From Phycisphaerales bacterium (lineage in GTDB: Bacteria; Planctomycetota; Phycisphaerae; Sedimentisphaerales; Anaerobacaceae): a DNA stretch of 50,304 nt. The DNA is taken from the NCBI GenBank assembly GCA_020352215.1, contig CP070675.1, positions 5,179,066 through 5,229,369 on the forward strand, written 5' to 3'. Position numbers and translations under genes: made by a program. The notes under the pieces are model-generated. The model was given only the letters and a program-made list of their open reading frames with translations, ran no database searches and was not told the origin of the DNA. Numbering within the stretch: position 1 is the stretch's first letter; every line of letters starts with the position of its first letter. Positions 26,351 to 35,734 of the stretch are shown here, one piece after another.

Positions 26351-28357
26351 TCACTTCACCCTCTCACAGATGATGTTCCTAAGATCCAGGCCCAAGCCCT
26401 CAGATTTTTCGTTCTTGCCGACGATCTTGAGCAGTAAGTTGTTTTGCCCTTCGGCCAAATCAAGTGTACCGACATATTCGTTCAGCGCCTGCTGTCGCGT
26501 TTCAGCATACATGTCCACCGCCGGGCCCACCGGCGCCTCGTCCATGAAAAGCTGCACATGTCCCTGTGCCGGCCCCTTGATCGCATCCAAACTCACTCGG
26601 TACGTGCCTGCCGCTGGAAGCTCGCATGTAAAGCAGATGAAATGATGCCCAAACCAGTCATTGCCCTTGGCCCGCATCGACAGGAACCGAACATCTTCGC
26701 CCTCGAACTTCTCTCCGTTCTTCGTTAGAGTTGTGTCCCGAAAGGAAAACGCATAGATCGGGACATTCCACCACGTCGCAAAAACGATTCGTTTTAGATC
26801 GACTACTTTTCTGTCTGCGACCGGCAGCAAGTCAAATTCGCAAGTCGGACGCTCCCGTGAATAGAGAAACGTTACCCCACAGTAGTCATTTAGAAGACTA
26901 TTCTCCGTGGGGGCATGTTCGATCGTCTGCAGAATGCTCTTGCGGTACGCATAGGCATCGCCCAGAAGGATTCGATAACCGCCGGTCCTGCTCAGATGCT
27001 TCTTGTACGCCAGGCAGCCGCTCAGTGGAAATGACCTCCGCGACTCCCACCGACCCGGCACATCGTACCAACCGCCGTTATAGAAATCCTCCGAGCCCGT
27101 GCCATGAATCACAAGCTTGCCATCAATCGTGGTCTGGTCGTCGCCCTCGAAGAAATAGGTGCCGCCGGACTCGAATCCCTGCGATTGCTGTATGAACCCG
27201 ACTATGTGCCCTCGCCCGCCGGTCTCAATGAAAGTAAAAGGTTTGCCTTTCGTCGTCGGATTCTCCCGCCGCCACAGCGCGTAGAACTTGCCCTCATTCT
27301 CGCGACGACCAATTGGCACAAACAGCACCTCCACATCAACATCCACCTCCTCATCCGACTCCTGCTCGGAGAACAACTCAATCTTCGCGGACTTATCGAA
27401 TGGCATCGGGAAGTAACAGTAGCTCGCGCCGCCGGCCGCCCCCACAAGAAGGGACTTCATCGCAGGCTCACCCCATGCGTAGCCGAAGAAATCACCGGCT
27501 GGGCACAGAATTGCAGGCTCCTCGTCGCCGTCCCAGTACGCGCGAAGTACGACCTCACGCCCTTTACCGGCGAGGGCTTCGGGGGGGCGCATACGAATCC
27601 CCACGATTCTGCCCGGGCGATCCACATCAAAAACTGTCACGGGCTTCTCATCGCTCAGAGTGACCCTGGAGCTAAATCGCTCAATATGTCCCCCTGCAGG
27701 GGCGGCGTACGAACTTATGTCCGTCCCGGAGGAAGCAAATAGCGTTTTGGCTTTCTCAAGATGGTGCTGGTATTCCCCTCCTGGCTGCGGGGAGAAAGTC
27801 TCTATCGCTGTTTGCTTGGGATACGTCGCGTAATTGATCTGATAAAACTGTATCCGCTCAGCCCGGATGAACACCCTGCAGGATTTGGCATAGGGCAGCG
27901 GCACGTAGCTGTAGAACCCGCCGGCCCCATATCCGACCAGGGGACGAACAAACACAGGATGCCTGCCCATAAAAAGTTCACGAAACTTCACCCGTATGCT
28001 CGGTTCACTCTGGCCGTCAAAGTAGAACTCCATCACATCATCTGTCGGCGTAGGAGTCCAGATTCGGTAGATAATCCCCGGCCCCTCCAAATCGGCCAGA
28101 ACGAGCCCGTCCTTCTCCTTGCGAACGTAGGAGTACTGTCCGCCGAAGCCATCGTTGTTGCCGCCTGTCCTGTCATAGCTCGATATGGACGCCACTTTGA
28201 TCGACTCCTTGAACGCCGGAAGACGGTCAAGCCGGTATAGATCTTGAATCCCAGGAGCCCAACCATCCTCGGCACAAAGGGCGGCCTGGAATGCAAGTAG
28301 GGACAACAACACAATGGCAGAAAGGCAAATTTGACTACACAACAGGCGATCTCTCAT
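26351..28357 (-). CDS. Secreted GH172-family (DUF2961) glycoside-hydrolase-like protein
   Basis: About 668 residues from the ATG at 28357, which has GGGAG at seven bases and a signal peptide (CSQICLSAIVLLSLLAFQAALCA). The DUF2961 pattern is clear: SSYDRTGGNNDGFGGQYSY near residue 60, then DLEGPGIIYRIWTPTP, GAGGFYSYVPLPYAKSC, and FEGDDQTTIDGKLVIHGTGSEDFYNGGWYDVPG. Known GH172 members act on fructofuranose, arabinofuranose or related furanosides. The C-terminal 130 residues form a beta-sandwich like those attached to such enzymes. It follows hflK, hflC and a small membrane gene on the same strand, with about 35 bases to the last. A shorter degenerate copy of its 3' part lies at 24958-25233. Confidence 0.8.
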   Translation of the reverse strand: MRDRLLCSQICLSAIVLLSLLAFQAALCAEDGWAPGIQDLYRLDRLPAFKESIKVASISSYDRTGGNNDGFGGQYSYVRKEKDGLVLADLEGPGIIYRIWTPTPTDDVMEFYFDGQSEPSIRVKFRELFMGRHPVFVRPLVGYGAGGFYSYVPLPYAKSCRVFIRAERIQFYQINYATYPKQTAIETFSPQPGGEYQHHLEKAKTLFASSGTDISSYAAPAGGHIERFSSRVTLSDEKPVTVFDVDRPGRIVGIRMRPPEALAGKGREVVLRAYWDGDEEPAILCPAGDFFGYAWGEPAMKSLLVGAAGGASYCYFPMPFDKSAKIELFSEQESDEEVDVDVEVLFVPIGRRENEGKFYALWRRENPTTKGKPFTFIETGGRGHIVGFIQQSQGFESGGTYFFEGDDQTTIDGKLVIHGTGSEDFYNGGWYDVPGRWESRRSFPLSGCLAYKKHLSRTGGYRILLGDAYAYRKSILQTIEHAPTENSLLNDYCGVTFLYSRERPTCEFDLLPVADRKVVDLKRIVFATWWNVPIYAFSFRDTTLTKNGEKFEGEDVRFLSMRAKGNDWFGHHFICFTCELPAAGTYRVSLDAIKGPAQGHVQLFMDEAPVGPAVDMYAETRQQALNEYVGTLDLAEGQNNLLLKIVGKNEKSEGLGLDLRNIICERVK

Positions 28358-28392
28358 CTTTGACTCCCTTTGCACAGACCTGTACCCACATG

Positions 28393-28593
28393 CTACGATT
28401 GGCCCTCTCCGTCCTTCGTGTCGTGCTGTTCTATAACGGTGGACCTCACGAACTTCCTGCCGGGCTCACGAGAGCCATTCGCTTTTGTTGCACGAGGCGT
28501 TGATCCGGTTTTGCCGAGAGGGACCAATAGGCGGTAAATCAGCCAGATGGCAGGTATAACGGCTAAGATTCTGACAAGCTTGATGAACACCAT
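28393..28593 (-). CDS. Small single-pass membrane protein
   Basis: From the ATG at 28593 the protein has 66 residues: a membrane helix (VFIKLVRILAVIPAIWLIYRLLVPL) then a basic tail with PGRKFVRSTVIEQ. The ribosome-binding site is weak (GAGAG). It sits between hflC and the GH172 gene on the same strand and could be co-transcribed with them. No family is recognised; a function in membrane-protein quality control alongside HflKC is only a guess. Confidence 0.5.
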   Translation of the reverse strand: MVFIKLVRILAVIPAIWLIYRLLVPLGKTGSTPRATKANGSREPGRKFVRSTVIEQHDTKDGEGQS

Positions 28594-28687
28594 TGTTCTA
28601 CTCTCTGCAAGGCCCGCGAAGCTCCGATCTACCCGCCGTCCTCTCCGCGCAGGCTGAAGGAGTCCATCCTGCAAGTGCGGCAAATCC

Positions 28688-29731
28688 TCACGGTTCTACC
28701 GGTGTCGCGCGTTCCTCCAGCGTGCCACCTTTGATCATTTCGAGCAGCGGATTGTCGGTTCCCAATATCAATCTCGTCTTTTCTCCGCCCATGTGTTCCT
28801 CGTAGAGTTCGAGCGTTTTCCAGAATCTGTAGAAATCCGGGTCCTTGTCAAAGGCTCTGGCGTAAATCTCTACGGCCTTGGCATCGGCCTCACCTTCGAT
28901 CTCTTTGGCCGTTTTGTAAGCCTCCGATAAGATGGTTTTCACTTCCCTCTCCTTGTCGCCCATTATCTTCTCGTATTCTCCCTCACCCTCAGAGATGTAT
29001 TTCTTTGCAATCCTTTGCCTCTCTTCGATCATTCTTTCTTCGACTTTCTGTTTGACCTCTTCGACGTAGGTGAGGCCTTTGATCAAAACGCCTGAGCTGT
29101 GGATACCTATCCCATACTCTTCGCAGGCTCTTCTCGACGCTTCTGTTATCTCCGCTACAATCTTAGGCCGACCTTCGGTCACCTGGCCTACTTCAGTTGT
29201 TTCCCGGAGCTCTTCTTCGGCCACTCTCATCGGACGATTGTCTGTCCTGACAATCTCGATAAGGTCCCTTTTTGTGATGGAGTTCCTTGTACTCGAATCA
29301 ATAGTGTCATCGAGCCTCGCGTGGGCCTGTTCTTCGGTGCCGACAGATCGCAAAAACTGCAGAGGATCCTTTATGTACCATCTCGCCGTAGAATCGACCC
29401 AGATGTATTTTTTGTCTTTGGTCGGGATTTGCTCGGGGTAGCCGTTCCACCTCAACAGTCTCCTCTCGAATTCTCTCACCCTCTGTATGAAGGGGATCTT
29501 GAATTTGAGGCCCGCGCCCTCGCCTACCGCAATTCCCTCTTTTGTGTACTTGGCCTTCAGTTCCGCCAGGGTTTCTTCTTTTCTCCGGCCCTCTATCGGA
29601 TTGATGATCACTCTGACGGGCTTGCCAAATTGAGTTACCACCGCCTGTTCCGTTTGATCGACTACGTACATCGAAGCCGACAAGAGAATAAGGGCAACGA
29701 TAACAAGCGCTGCTATGACAATACGAGCCAT
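28688..29731 (-). CDS. hflC: HflC-like SPFH-domain protein
   Basis: A 347-residue protein with an N-terminal membrane segment (IVIAALVIVALILLSASMYVV), then YVVDQTEQAVVTQFGKPVRVI, the standard opening of HflC. The SPFH domain is followed by a long charged coiled-coil (VKQKVEERMIEERQRIAKKY) and AEIYARAF-like helices. HflC and HflK form a membrane-bound complex that encloses and modulates the FtsH protease. The pair order hflK then hflC, 55 bases apart, is the usual one. AAGGA before the ATG supports the start. An insert (GEGAGLKFKIPFIQ region) keeps the length near the E. coli protein. Confidence 0.9.
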   Translation of the reverse strand: MARIVIAALVIVALILLSASMYVVDQTEQAVVTQFGKPVRVIINPIEGRRKEETLAELKAKYTKEGIAVGEGAGLKFKIPFIQRVREFERRLLRWNGYPEQIPTKDKKYIWVDSTARWYIKDPLQFLRSVGTEEQAHARLDDTIDSSTRNSITKRDLIEIVRTDNRPMRVAEEELRETTEVGQVTEGRPKIVAEITEASRRACEEYGIGIHSSGVLIKGLTYVEEVKQKVEERMIEERQRIAKKYISEGEGEYEKIMGDKEREVKTILSEAYKTAKEIEGEADAKAVEIYARAFDKDPDFYRFWKTLELYEEHMGGEKTRLILGTDNPLLEMIKGGTLEERATPVEP

Positions 29732-29786
29732 TCTTCATTCCTTTCTTTGAGGATGCCCTGCTTCTGAGAACACCCGCTTGAGGGTC

Positions 29787-30899
29787 TCACTTCTGGCTTC
29801 CACTCTCAAGGTCGAGCTTCATCAAGATTCCACCTTCAGCCCCGCCCTGCTCGATGATCCATTTCTCGGGAATCAAAGGCAGCAGCTTGGCCATTGTCTC
29901 CAAGTACATTCTCCGCTTCGTGATCTCCGGGGCTTTCCTATACTCGGCATATATCTTCTCAAATTTGGCCACATCACCCTCTGCCCTGTTGACTCGTTCA
30001 GCCGCATATCCCTTGGACGACTCGATCAACTTCTTGGCTTCACCTCTCGTTTTTGGAATTGCCTCGTTATATGCTTTCATTGCCTCGTTAATCCTCTGCT
30101 CCTTTTGCTGCCCGGCTTTGTTCACCTCGTTGAAAGCAGGCCTGACCCTTTGCGGAGGATTGGAGGACTGGAGTTTGACCGTGACGACATGAATCCCGGT
30201 TTCATATTCGTCAAGTAGTTTCTGTATCATCTCTTCGGCAGAGCTCTCGTATTCTATCCTGCCGATAGTTATAGCCTCATCCACACTCCCGTTGCCGACA
30301 AGCTGCCTCATCACCGCTTGGCTTGCATCTCGTATGGTTTGTCCCGGCTCCCTTACATTGAAAAGATAGCTCCGAGCGTCCTCGATCTTGTACTGAACGA
30401 TCCATTCGACATCAGTTATGTTAAGATCCCCGGTCAGCATTATGTATTCGCCCCTGAGTATCTCCTTAGCTTGCTCTCCCAACTGCCGCGCTCCGCCTCT
30501 TGAGGCTCTTTCTCCACTGTCTCTTATCAGTTTCACCAGATCATCCTGGCGTGACCTGCCGGTGTTCAATTCCTCGATGCCTAGATACCGTGAATCTACA
30601 CCTGCCTCCAATGTCCGATAGCCGAATTCCTCCTTCTGCACCTTCTTCACCGGAACCGCGACGGCGGTTTCGATCCAGTATGGTATCTTCAAATGGATGC
30701 CCGGCTCGGTCGTCCGACTGTATCGTCCAAAGTATTTTACCACGCCGGCCGAGTCCGTCGGTACGGTGTAGATGGATGTTATCAGCCCGATGCCTACCAC
30801 AACAACCACAACCGCCACTGTGACCCATTTGATTCCGAGGGATGCGTAGCCTCTGCCTTGGCTGCCCCCCATTCTCTCCAAGATATCTCTCATTTCCAT
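29787..30899 (-). CDS. hflK: HflK-like SPFH-domain protein
   Basis: A 370-residue protein with a short N-terminus containing Gly residues, one membrane helix (VTVAVVVVVVGIGLITSIY), then VPTDSAGVVKYFGRYSRTTEPGIHLKIP, typical of HflK. The SPFH domain is followed by a charged helix (NKAGQQKEQRINEAMKAYNEAIPKTRGEA split over two helices) and a tail. With HflC it should regulate FtsH at the cytoplasmic membrane. It is the first gene of a five-gene minus-strand run. The upstream 130 bases contain two CCTATCAT boxes at 30916-30925 and 30996-31004 that may be -10-like or repressor sites; this is weak. Confidence 0.9.
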   Translation of the reverse strand: MEMRDILERMGGSQGRGYASLGIKWVTVAVVVVVVGIGLITSIYTVPTDSAGVVKYFGRYSRTTEPGIHLKIPYWIETAVAVPVKKVQKEEFGYRTLEAGVDSRYLGIEELNTGRSRQDDLVKLIRDSGERASRGGARQLGEQAKEILRGEYIMLTGDLNITDVEWIVQYKIEDARSYLFNVREPGQTIRDASQAVMRQLVGNGSVDEAITIGRIEYESSAEEMIQKLLDEYETGIHVVTVKLQSSNPPQRVRPAFNEVNKAGQQKEQRINEAMKAYNEAIPKTRGEAKKLIESSKGYAAERVNRAEGDVAKFEKIYAEYRKAPEITKRRMYLETMAKLLPLIPEKWIIEQGGAEGGILMKLDLESGSQK

Positions 30900-31032
30900 A
30901 CTTAGCCTCGCCGTAATGATAGGTTAGCGGATGCCTCGAAAGGCCGGTCCTTCTCGCGTAACTTACAGAGCCGGCCACTCGGCTACCAGGCTACCATGAT
31001 AGGTGATCGCACTCACATGTAAAGACCAATTA

Positions 31033-32004
31033 TCAGTTCTGCACACGCTGCCGCCGTTTCTTCAATTCACACCAGGTTGTGAGAATGATCTTTTCGCTCT
31101 CGATACACGCTCTAATGTCCGGGTCGATCAGCATGCGCAGTTCTGCCTCACGGGCCTGGCCTGAGCCGGAAATATACGAGAATACCTCAGTCTGAACGGT
31201 GCAATGTACGATGATCTCAGTTATGCCCGGTCTCATGTCGTGCAGCAATTTGACCAACTGAGCCTTTCTCTGTTCGTATTCTGTAGCGTCTGTTGGCTTG
31301 GTAACAAGATCGTCAATGACCGGAAGCCCGGCGTCCCAGACCCTTTTCGCAATTGAAAGCACCAGTGGCTTGAGGGCACCGGCCTCACCGCCGATATGCT
31401 GCATGTGCCCCCCAAAAATGAGGATCGGTATCTTCTTCTCGATTCCCACTTTGACGTAGCGGTCAATGAACTGTGGGTGGAAACACGTTCCCATGTGGGC
31501 ATCCAAGTGGGTAGGTTCAATCCCCATTAGTAGAGCCCGGTCAATCTGGGCGCGAATTTCGGCTTCGACCTCATCGGCAGTGGCGTGGGCGACAACATTG
31601 GAGACGCTGCGCCACAAGCAGCCTTGTGCGTCCACGAGTCCAGGGACGGCCGGTTTGCCGGCGACGGGGCCCCATCGATAATTCTTCCATTCGGATGTGA
31701 GCGTCAAATGAACGCCAGCGTCAACCTGAGGATGCTCGTTGAGATAGGCCGTCAACTCCGGCACCCAGGAACATGGCATCATAACGCTGAGCGATGTAGC
31801 GACACCATCTTCAACGGCCTTGATTGCCCCCATGTTCGAATTGTGTGACATACCTGCGTCGTCCACGTGGAAGATCACGACTCGCGAGCCCTCCGGCCAT
31901 CCCAATCGCTCGGCATAGGTCTTTTCGTCGGCATGGGTTGCAGCAGGTCCTGTGAGAATTATGGATAATAGTAAGATTAGTGTGGCAGAACTATGTGACA
32001 GCAT
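31033..32004 (-). CDS. ChbG/YdjC-family carbohydrate deacetylase, exported
   Basis: A 323-residue protein with a signal peptide (LILLLSIILTGPAATHA). The YdjC/ChbG fold begins at VVIFHVDDAGMSHNSN with the catalytic/metal Asp-Asp pair. It continues with DAGVHLTLTSEW (a metal His) and HLDAHMGTCFHPQF (further His). Family members remove an acetyl group from chito-oligosaccharides or other N-acetyl-sugars. Most are cytoplasmic; here the signal peptide suggests the periplasm. GAGGAG eight bases before the ATG supports the start. It is divergent from the phosphatase-methyltransferase gene at 32500 and 133 bases upstream of hflK, on the same strand. Confidence 0.8.
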   Translation of the reverse strand: MLSHSSATLILLLSIILTGPAATHADEKTYAERLGWPEGSRVVIFHVDDAGMSHNSNMGAIKAVEDGVATSLSVMMPCSWVPELTAYLNEHPQVDAGVHLTLTSEWKNYRWGPVAGKPAVPGLVDAQGCLWRSVSNVVAHATADEVEAEIRAQIDRALLMGIEPTHLDAHMGTCFHPQFIDRYVKVGIEKKIPILIFGGHMQHIGGEAGALKPLVLSIAKRVWDAGLPVIDDLVTKPTDATEYEQRKAQLVKLLHDMRPGITEIIVHCTVQTEVFSYISGSGQAREAELRMLIDPDIRACIESEKIILTTWCELKKRRQRVQN

Positions 32005-32499
32005 GGAGTCTACTCCTCAAGGCAACTCTGTCGTCAAATGGGATTCACTTGGTTCACTGGTTGCTCCAAAAATTGAATCCACATTCCAGCGGGCATTTTA
32101 CGGCCCGGGTTCTGTGTGGACCGGATACGACCGCGCTGAGTCTTTCAAAAGGGCAGTATACCAGAAACGTTACATGGGGGCAAGCTCAGACAACCGAGCA
32201 ACGGCCGGGAAATGTGGAATGGATGGACGCAGTGGGGAGCAACTCGTCACGGACAACAGAGCACCTCCATGCAGATTGGCGCGAGGGAGGGACAAGCGGC
32301 GGCCGACAGAAATTGCATTTACGGCCCCCATTTGGTATCCTAATGTGCATGATATGCGTAACGTCTCGTCGAAGCTTTGCGTCGGACAGATGGCAGGAAG
32401 ACTGCGACAGAGACTCAAGATCAAGGCGGGAGGACCGTCAGTGAGATGAACCCTCTCCCCGCCGCAATATGAAGTGATTAGTGTTGAAAGGAGTGTGAC
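32005..32499. other. Divergent intergenic region
   Basis: These 495 bases separate the deacetylase (minus) and the phosphatase-methyltransferase fusion (plus). No convincing gene was found. Only the ribosome-binding sites of both flanking genes are clear. Confidence 0.4.
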
Positions 32500-34116
32500 A
32501 TGTCAAACAGAGTCGTCTTGTGGTCGATCGTCATAGGCCTGATGGCGTCGGCATCCGGTGCTGCTCTGGCCGTGAACCAGCCACAAAACATCATATTGTT
32601 CGGCTGGGACGGAGCGCAGCGGAACCATGTGAACGAATGTCTTGCCCGTGGGGAATTGCCCAACCTGCAAAAACTGATTGACCGGGGGACGTGCGTCGAA
32701 ATCGACATCGAGGGCAAGACCGACACTAAAGCCGGGTGGTCTCAGATCCTGACCGGTTACTACCCTGAGGTAACAGGCGTCTATAGCAACAGGCAGTACC
32801 GGCCGATTCCGAAGGGCTTGTCTGTATTTGAGCGGTTGGAGCAGGCTCTTGGCCATGACAAATTTGTCACGGTCGCCGTAATCGGCAAGAAGGGTAACGT
32901 CGGCGGCGCCGCACCCAAGAAGACAAGAGTCCGGCAAGAGAACGACAGGTCGAAGGCCGGCAAGGCCGGAACGAGCAAAGGCAAGGCAGCAAGTAGCGAA
33001 TCCGAACAGGCTGAGCCCAAGAAGAAGAGGCGGCCCCAGGGCAAGATCGTCGTCGAAGACGGTGTGAAGTACCGCGTGGTTCCCGGCCAGCCCTTCTACA
33101 TCGCCAAGAATAGCTTGGACGTGTTCGAAAACGGCCTGCAGGAGGACGAGAAGGTCGGCGCCAGGGCGATCGAATTGATCGAGCAGTACAAGGACAAACC
33201 GTTCTTCTTCTTCGTACATTTCGCAGAAGTCGATCACAGTGGCCACAAGCATGGGGAGAACTCCAAGCAATACAACGATGCGTTGATCTCCAATGATTTC
33301 TGGACGGGCAAGATCGCGGACAAGATCAGAGAGTTGGGGCTGGCCGAGAAGACGCAGTTCTATGTCACGGCGGACCACGGCTTCAACGAAGACGAGAAAG
33401 GGCATAGCTTGGCCCCGTATGTTTTCCTGGCCACCAACAACGAGAGAGTCAACCGCAATGGCCGGCGCCAGGACGTGGCCCCCACCATCCTGGAGGCTTT
33501 TGGCCTGGACCTGAGCAGAATCGATCCGCCGCTGGACGGCATATCGCTGACCAAACCCGATAATCGCCCCCCAGTTAAGATTGCCGCCCCAGAGCCCCGC
33601 AAGCCGGATGTTGTGTTTGTCCCGACGCCCCAGGAGGTCGTGGATAAGATGCTGGAGTTGGCGCAAGTTACGAAGGACGATGTCCTGTACGATTTGGGCT
33701 GTGGGGACGGCCGGATAGTAGTGACGGCAGCCAAAAGGTACGGCTGCAAGGCTGTAGGTTATGACATAGACCCGAAGCGGGTCAAAGAGTCGTTGGATAA
33801 CGTGCAGAAAAACAACGTTGGACATCTGGCCAGAATCGAGCAGAGGGACATTTTCAGCCTCGATCTCAGTGAGGCAAGTGTAATCACTCTGTACTTGCTT
33901 CCGCAACTGAACGTAAAGCTGATTCCCCAGCTGGAGAGACTCAAGCCCGGCTCACGGATCGTCTCACACGACTTTGCAATGCGGGGTGTCAAGCCGGAGA
34001 AGGTCGTTAAGGTTAAAGCCGGCGAGTATGAAACGGGACACGAGGTTTTTCTGTGGACCTGCCCGCTCAATATCATAAAGCAGAAAGAGCTGGCTCCAGT
34101 GCTGTCACCCTATTAG
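32500..34116 (+). CDS. Exported phosphodiesterase/phosphatase-superfamily domain fused to a SAM-methyltransferase-like domain
   Basis: A 538-residue protein with a signal peptide (WSIVIGLMASASGAALA) and AAGGAG before the ATG. The N-terminal part (about 28-350) is an alkaline-phosphatase-superfamily enzyme: ILFGWDGAQ (Asp37), TDTKAGWSQILTG with the candidate nucleophile Thr, AEVDHSGHKHG (Asp245, His249) and VTADHGFN (Asp292, His293). A Lys-rich low-complexity insert lies at about 139-182. After a Pro-rich linker, residues 372-525 form a class I methyltransferase fold with VPTPQEVVDKMLELA, motif I LYDLGCGDGR, GYDIDPKRV and a late LKPGSRIVSHDF. Signal-bearing methyltransferase domains of this sort are known in planctomycetes. 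Export is at odds with SAM as a cytoplasmic cofactor. The substrate of neither half is known. Confidence 0.85.
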   Translation: MSNRVVLWSIVIGLMASASGAALAVNQPQNIILFGWDGAQRNHVNECLARGELPNLQKLIDRGTCVEIDIEGKTDTKAGWSQILTGYYPEVTGVYSNRQYRPIPKGLSVFERLEQALGHDKFVTVAVIGKKGNVGGAAPKKTRVRQENDRSKAGKAGTSKGKAASSESEQAEPKKKRRPQGKIVVEDGVKYRVVPGQPFYIAKNSLDVFENGLQEDEKVGARAIELIEQYKDKPFFFFVHFAEVDHSGHKHGENSKQYNDALISNDFWTGKIADKIRELGLAEKTQFYVTADHGFNEDEKGHSLAPYVFLATNNERVNRNGRRQDVAPTILEAFGLDLSRIDPPLDGISLTKPDNRPPVKIAAPEPRKPDVVFVPTPQEVVDKMLELAQVTKDDVLYDLGCGDGRIVVTAAKRYGCKAVGYDIDPKRVKESLDNVQKNNVGHLARIEQRDIFSLDLSEASVITLYLLPQLNVKLIPQLERLKPGSRIVSHDFAMRGVKPEKVVKVKAGEYETGHEVFLWTCPLNIIKQKELAPVLSPY

Positions 34117-34285
34117 ATTGTGTGAAGTTCCTTTTTTTCGGAACAGATGGGCGGTCGCGGGGAGTCGCCGCTGCTCGCCGAAGCAGAAGCGGTCTTTTAC
34201 GTTGATTGGTCCCGCCAAAGCCGGCCGGGGCGATCCTCAGTGTTGGCCAATACCGACGGGCCGAACTGAGGTGACCGATTGTACG

Positions 34286-35671
34286 TCAACGGCTGTGTTT
34301 GACGTCACGTTCCCACCGCTTCAACAGCACTCTCAGTTGCTGAACGGACTGTCCTGCCTCGCCGATAAGGTTGTGTTTCTCGGCCGGATCGCCATCGAGG
34401 TCAAAAAGATGTTCTTTCACGTCATCGCCGTCTCGTAGTGACAGGTACTTCAAAGAGCCGTGCCGCACCGCTTTCCGGGTCCGTTGGCCCCGTCGGGCCC
34501 GCCAAAAAAGTGTGCGCTCCTGAGCGGGTTCGCTCGTCTCGATGTGGCGCAGGATGTCGATTCCGTCGAACGGCCGGTGTGCAGGTGGCTTGGCGCCCGC
34601 TGCTCTGACGATGGATCTGGAGAAGTCCATCGTGATGCAAACCTGGTGGGACACCCTGTTGCTTGGCAGCATGCCGGGCCATTTTGCCACGCAGGGGACT
34701 CTTATTCCTCCTTCGAAGAGGTTGCCCTTGTAGCCAGAGAAAGGCAAGTTCCTCCCCGTCCTGTTTGCACCGTTGTCACTCATAAAAACAACCAGTGTGT
34801 TGTCGGCCACGTTTCTGTTTTGCAGGGCATGCAAGATTTTGCCAATCCCCTCGTCCATGCGCTCTACCATGGCGGCAAAAGTCGCGCGCGAGCCTTTGTT
34901 GTAGTCAGCTTGAGGTACGGGTTCGGGCTTTCTGTCGTTTGGGCCCTGGTAGGGGGTGTGTGGTGCTGTGTAGGCAACGTACAGGAAGAAGGGTCGGCCT
35001 CGCTTACGTGCTACGAACCGAACTGCCTCGTCAGTGATCAGGTCGGTGAGGTACCCCTCTCGTTGGATCGGCCTGTCATTTAGGTAAAGGCTCGGCCGGC
35101 CGGTATATTCACGGTGGTGGAAGTAGTCGACTGAACCGCCGATCGGGCCGAACCAGTAATCAAAGCCATGCTCTAGCGGGAAGAACTTCGGCTCGTACCC
35201 GAGATGCCATTTTCCGCAGATGCCTGTGGTGTAGCCCGAATCGTGCAGAATCCGGGCAATTGCTGTCTCTTCGATGGGAAGGCCAAGATCTCCGGTCTCG
35301 CGTAATCGAATCGCATCGTCATATCGCCCGACGTTGCCGATACCGAGGGCGCATTCCAAACCGCCGACACGATGCTGATAGCGACCCGTCAGCAGGGCGG
35401 TCCTGGTGGGTGTGCATTCTGGGGCGTTTGAATAGAACTGGGTGAACCTGACTCCTTCCGCAGCTATCTTGTCAATCGCAGGCGTTCGAATGTCCGGACA
35501 CCCATAGCATCCGACGTCGCCGTATCCAAGATCGTCGGCCATAATAAGAATAATGTTCGGCCGTTCTCGAGTGGATGGCCCTCCAAGTTGGCACCCGGCG
35601 GGCATAGTCGTCATGGCGGTGAGTCCAACGGTTCTAATCATGAATTGACGCCGTGTGACACAGTTCGTCAT
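34286..35671 (-). CDS. Tat/lipoprotein-type sulfatase (Cys-type)
   Basis: About 461 residues from the ATG at 35671, giving a Tat motif (VTRRQFMIRTVGL) and a lipobox-like PAGC. The sulfatase signature CTPTRTALLTGR has Cys86 as the predicted formylglycine residue, and the Asp pair (IMADDLGYGD) binds calcium. The later GKWHLG and MSDNGAN motifs are also present, and the length is typical for family S1. It should remove sulfate esters from carbohydrate. Maturation requires a formylglycine-generating enzyme or an anSME. The two SUMF1-like genes in this window lack the paired Cys of true FGE, so the maturase is probably elsewhere. It is the last gene of a minus-strand run, 63 bases after the M14 peptidase. 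Confidence 0.85.
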   Translation of the reverse strand: MTNCVTRRQFMIRTVGLTAMTTMPAGCQLGGPSTRERPNIILIMADDLGYGDVGCYGCPDIRTPAIDKIAAEGVRFTQFYSNAPECTPTRTALLTGRYQHRVGGLECALGIGNVGRYDDAIRLRETGDLGLPIEETAIARILHDSGYTTGICGKWHLGYEPKFFPLEHGFDYWFGPIGGSVDYFHHREYTGRPSLYLNDRPIQREGYLTDLITDEAVRFVARKRGRPFFLYVAYTAPHTPYQGPNDRKPEPVPQADYNKGSRATFAAMVERMDEGIGKILHALQNRNVADNTLVVFMSDNGANRTGRNLPFSGYKGNLFEGGIRVPCVAKWPGMLPSNRVSHQVCITMDFSRSIVRAAGAKPPAHRPFDGIDILRHIETSEPAQERTLFWRARRGQRTRKAVRHGSLKYLSLRDGDDVKEHLFDLDGDPAEKHNLIGEAGQSVQQLRVLLKRWERDVKHSR

Positions 35672-35734
35672 GTGAGTTAGTCTCTCGAAGTTTCGACAGT
35701 CCGACAAAGAACGTGCGGAAACTGACCGGTGGCG

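Noticed and set aside
31952..32449. Plus-strand frame in the divergent region before the phosphatase-methyltransferase gene
   Set aside because: No ribosome-binding site, no family, and it overlaps the 5' end of the deacetylase gene on the other strand.
32503..33906. Long minus-strand open frame opposite the phosphatase-methyltransferase gene
   Set aside because: It has no signal, domain or ribosome-binding site and lies fully antisense to a gene with clear motifs; codon structure of the GC-rich plus-strand gene explains it.
34117..34285. GTTCC...GGAAC hairpin with a T-rich loop between convergent genes
   Set aside because: Only five base pairs, with the T run in the loop instead of after the stem.
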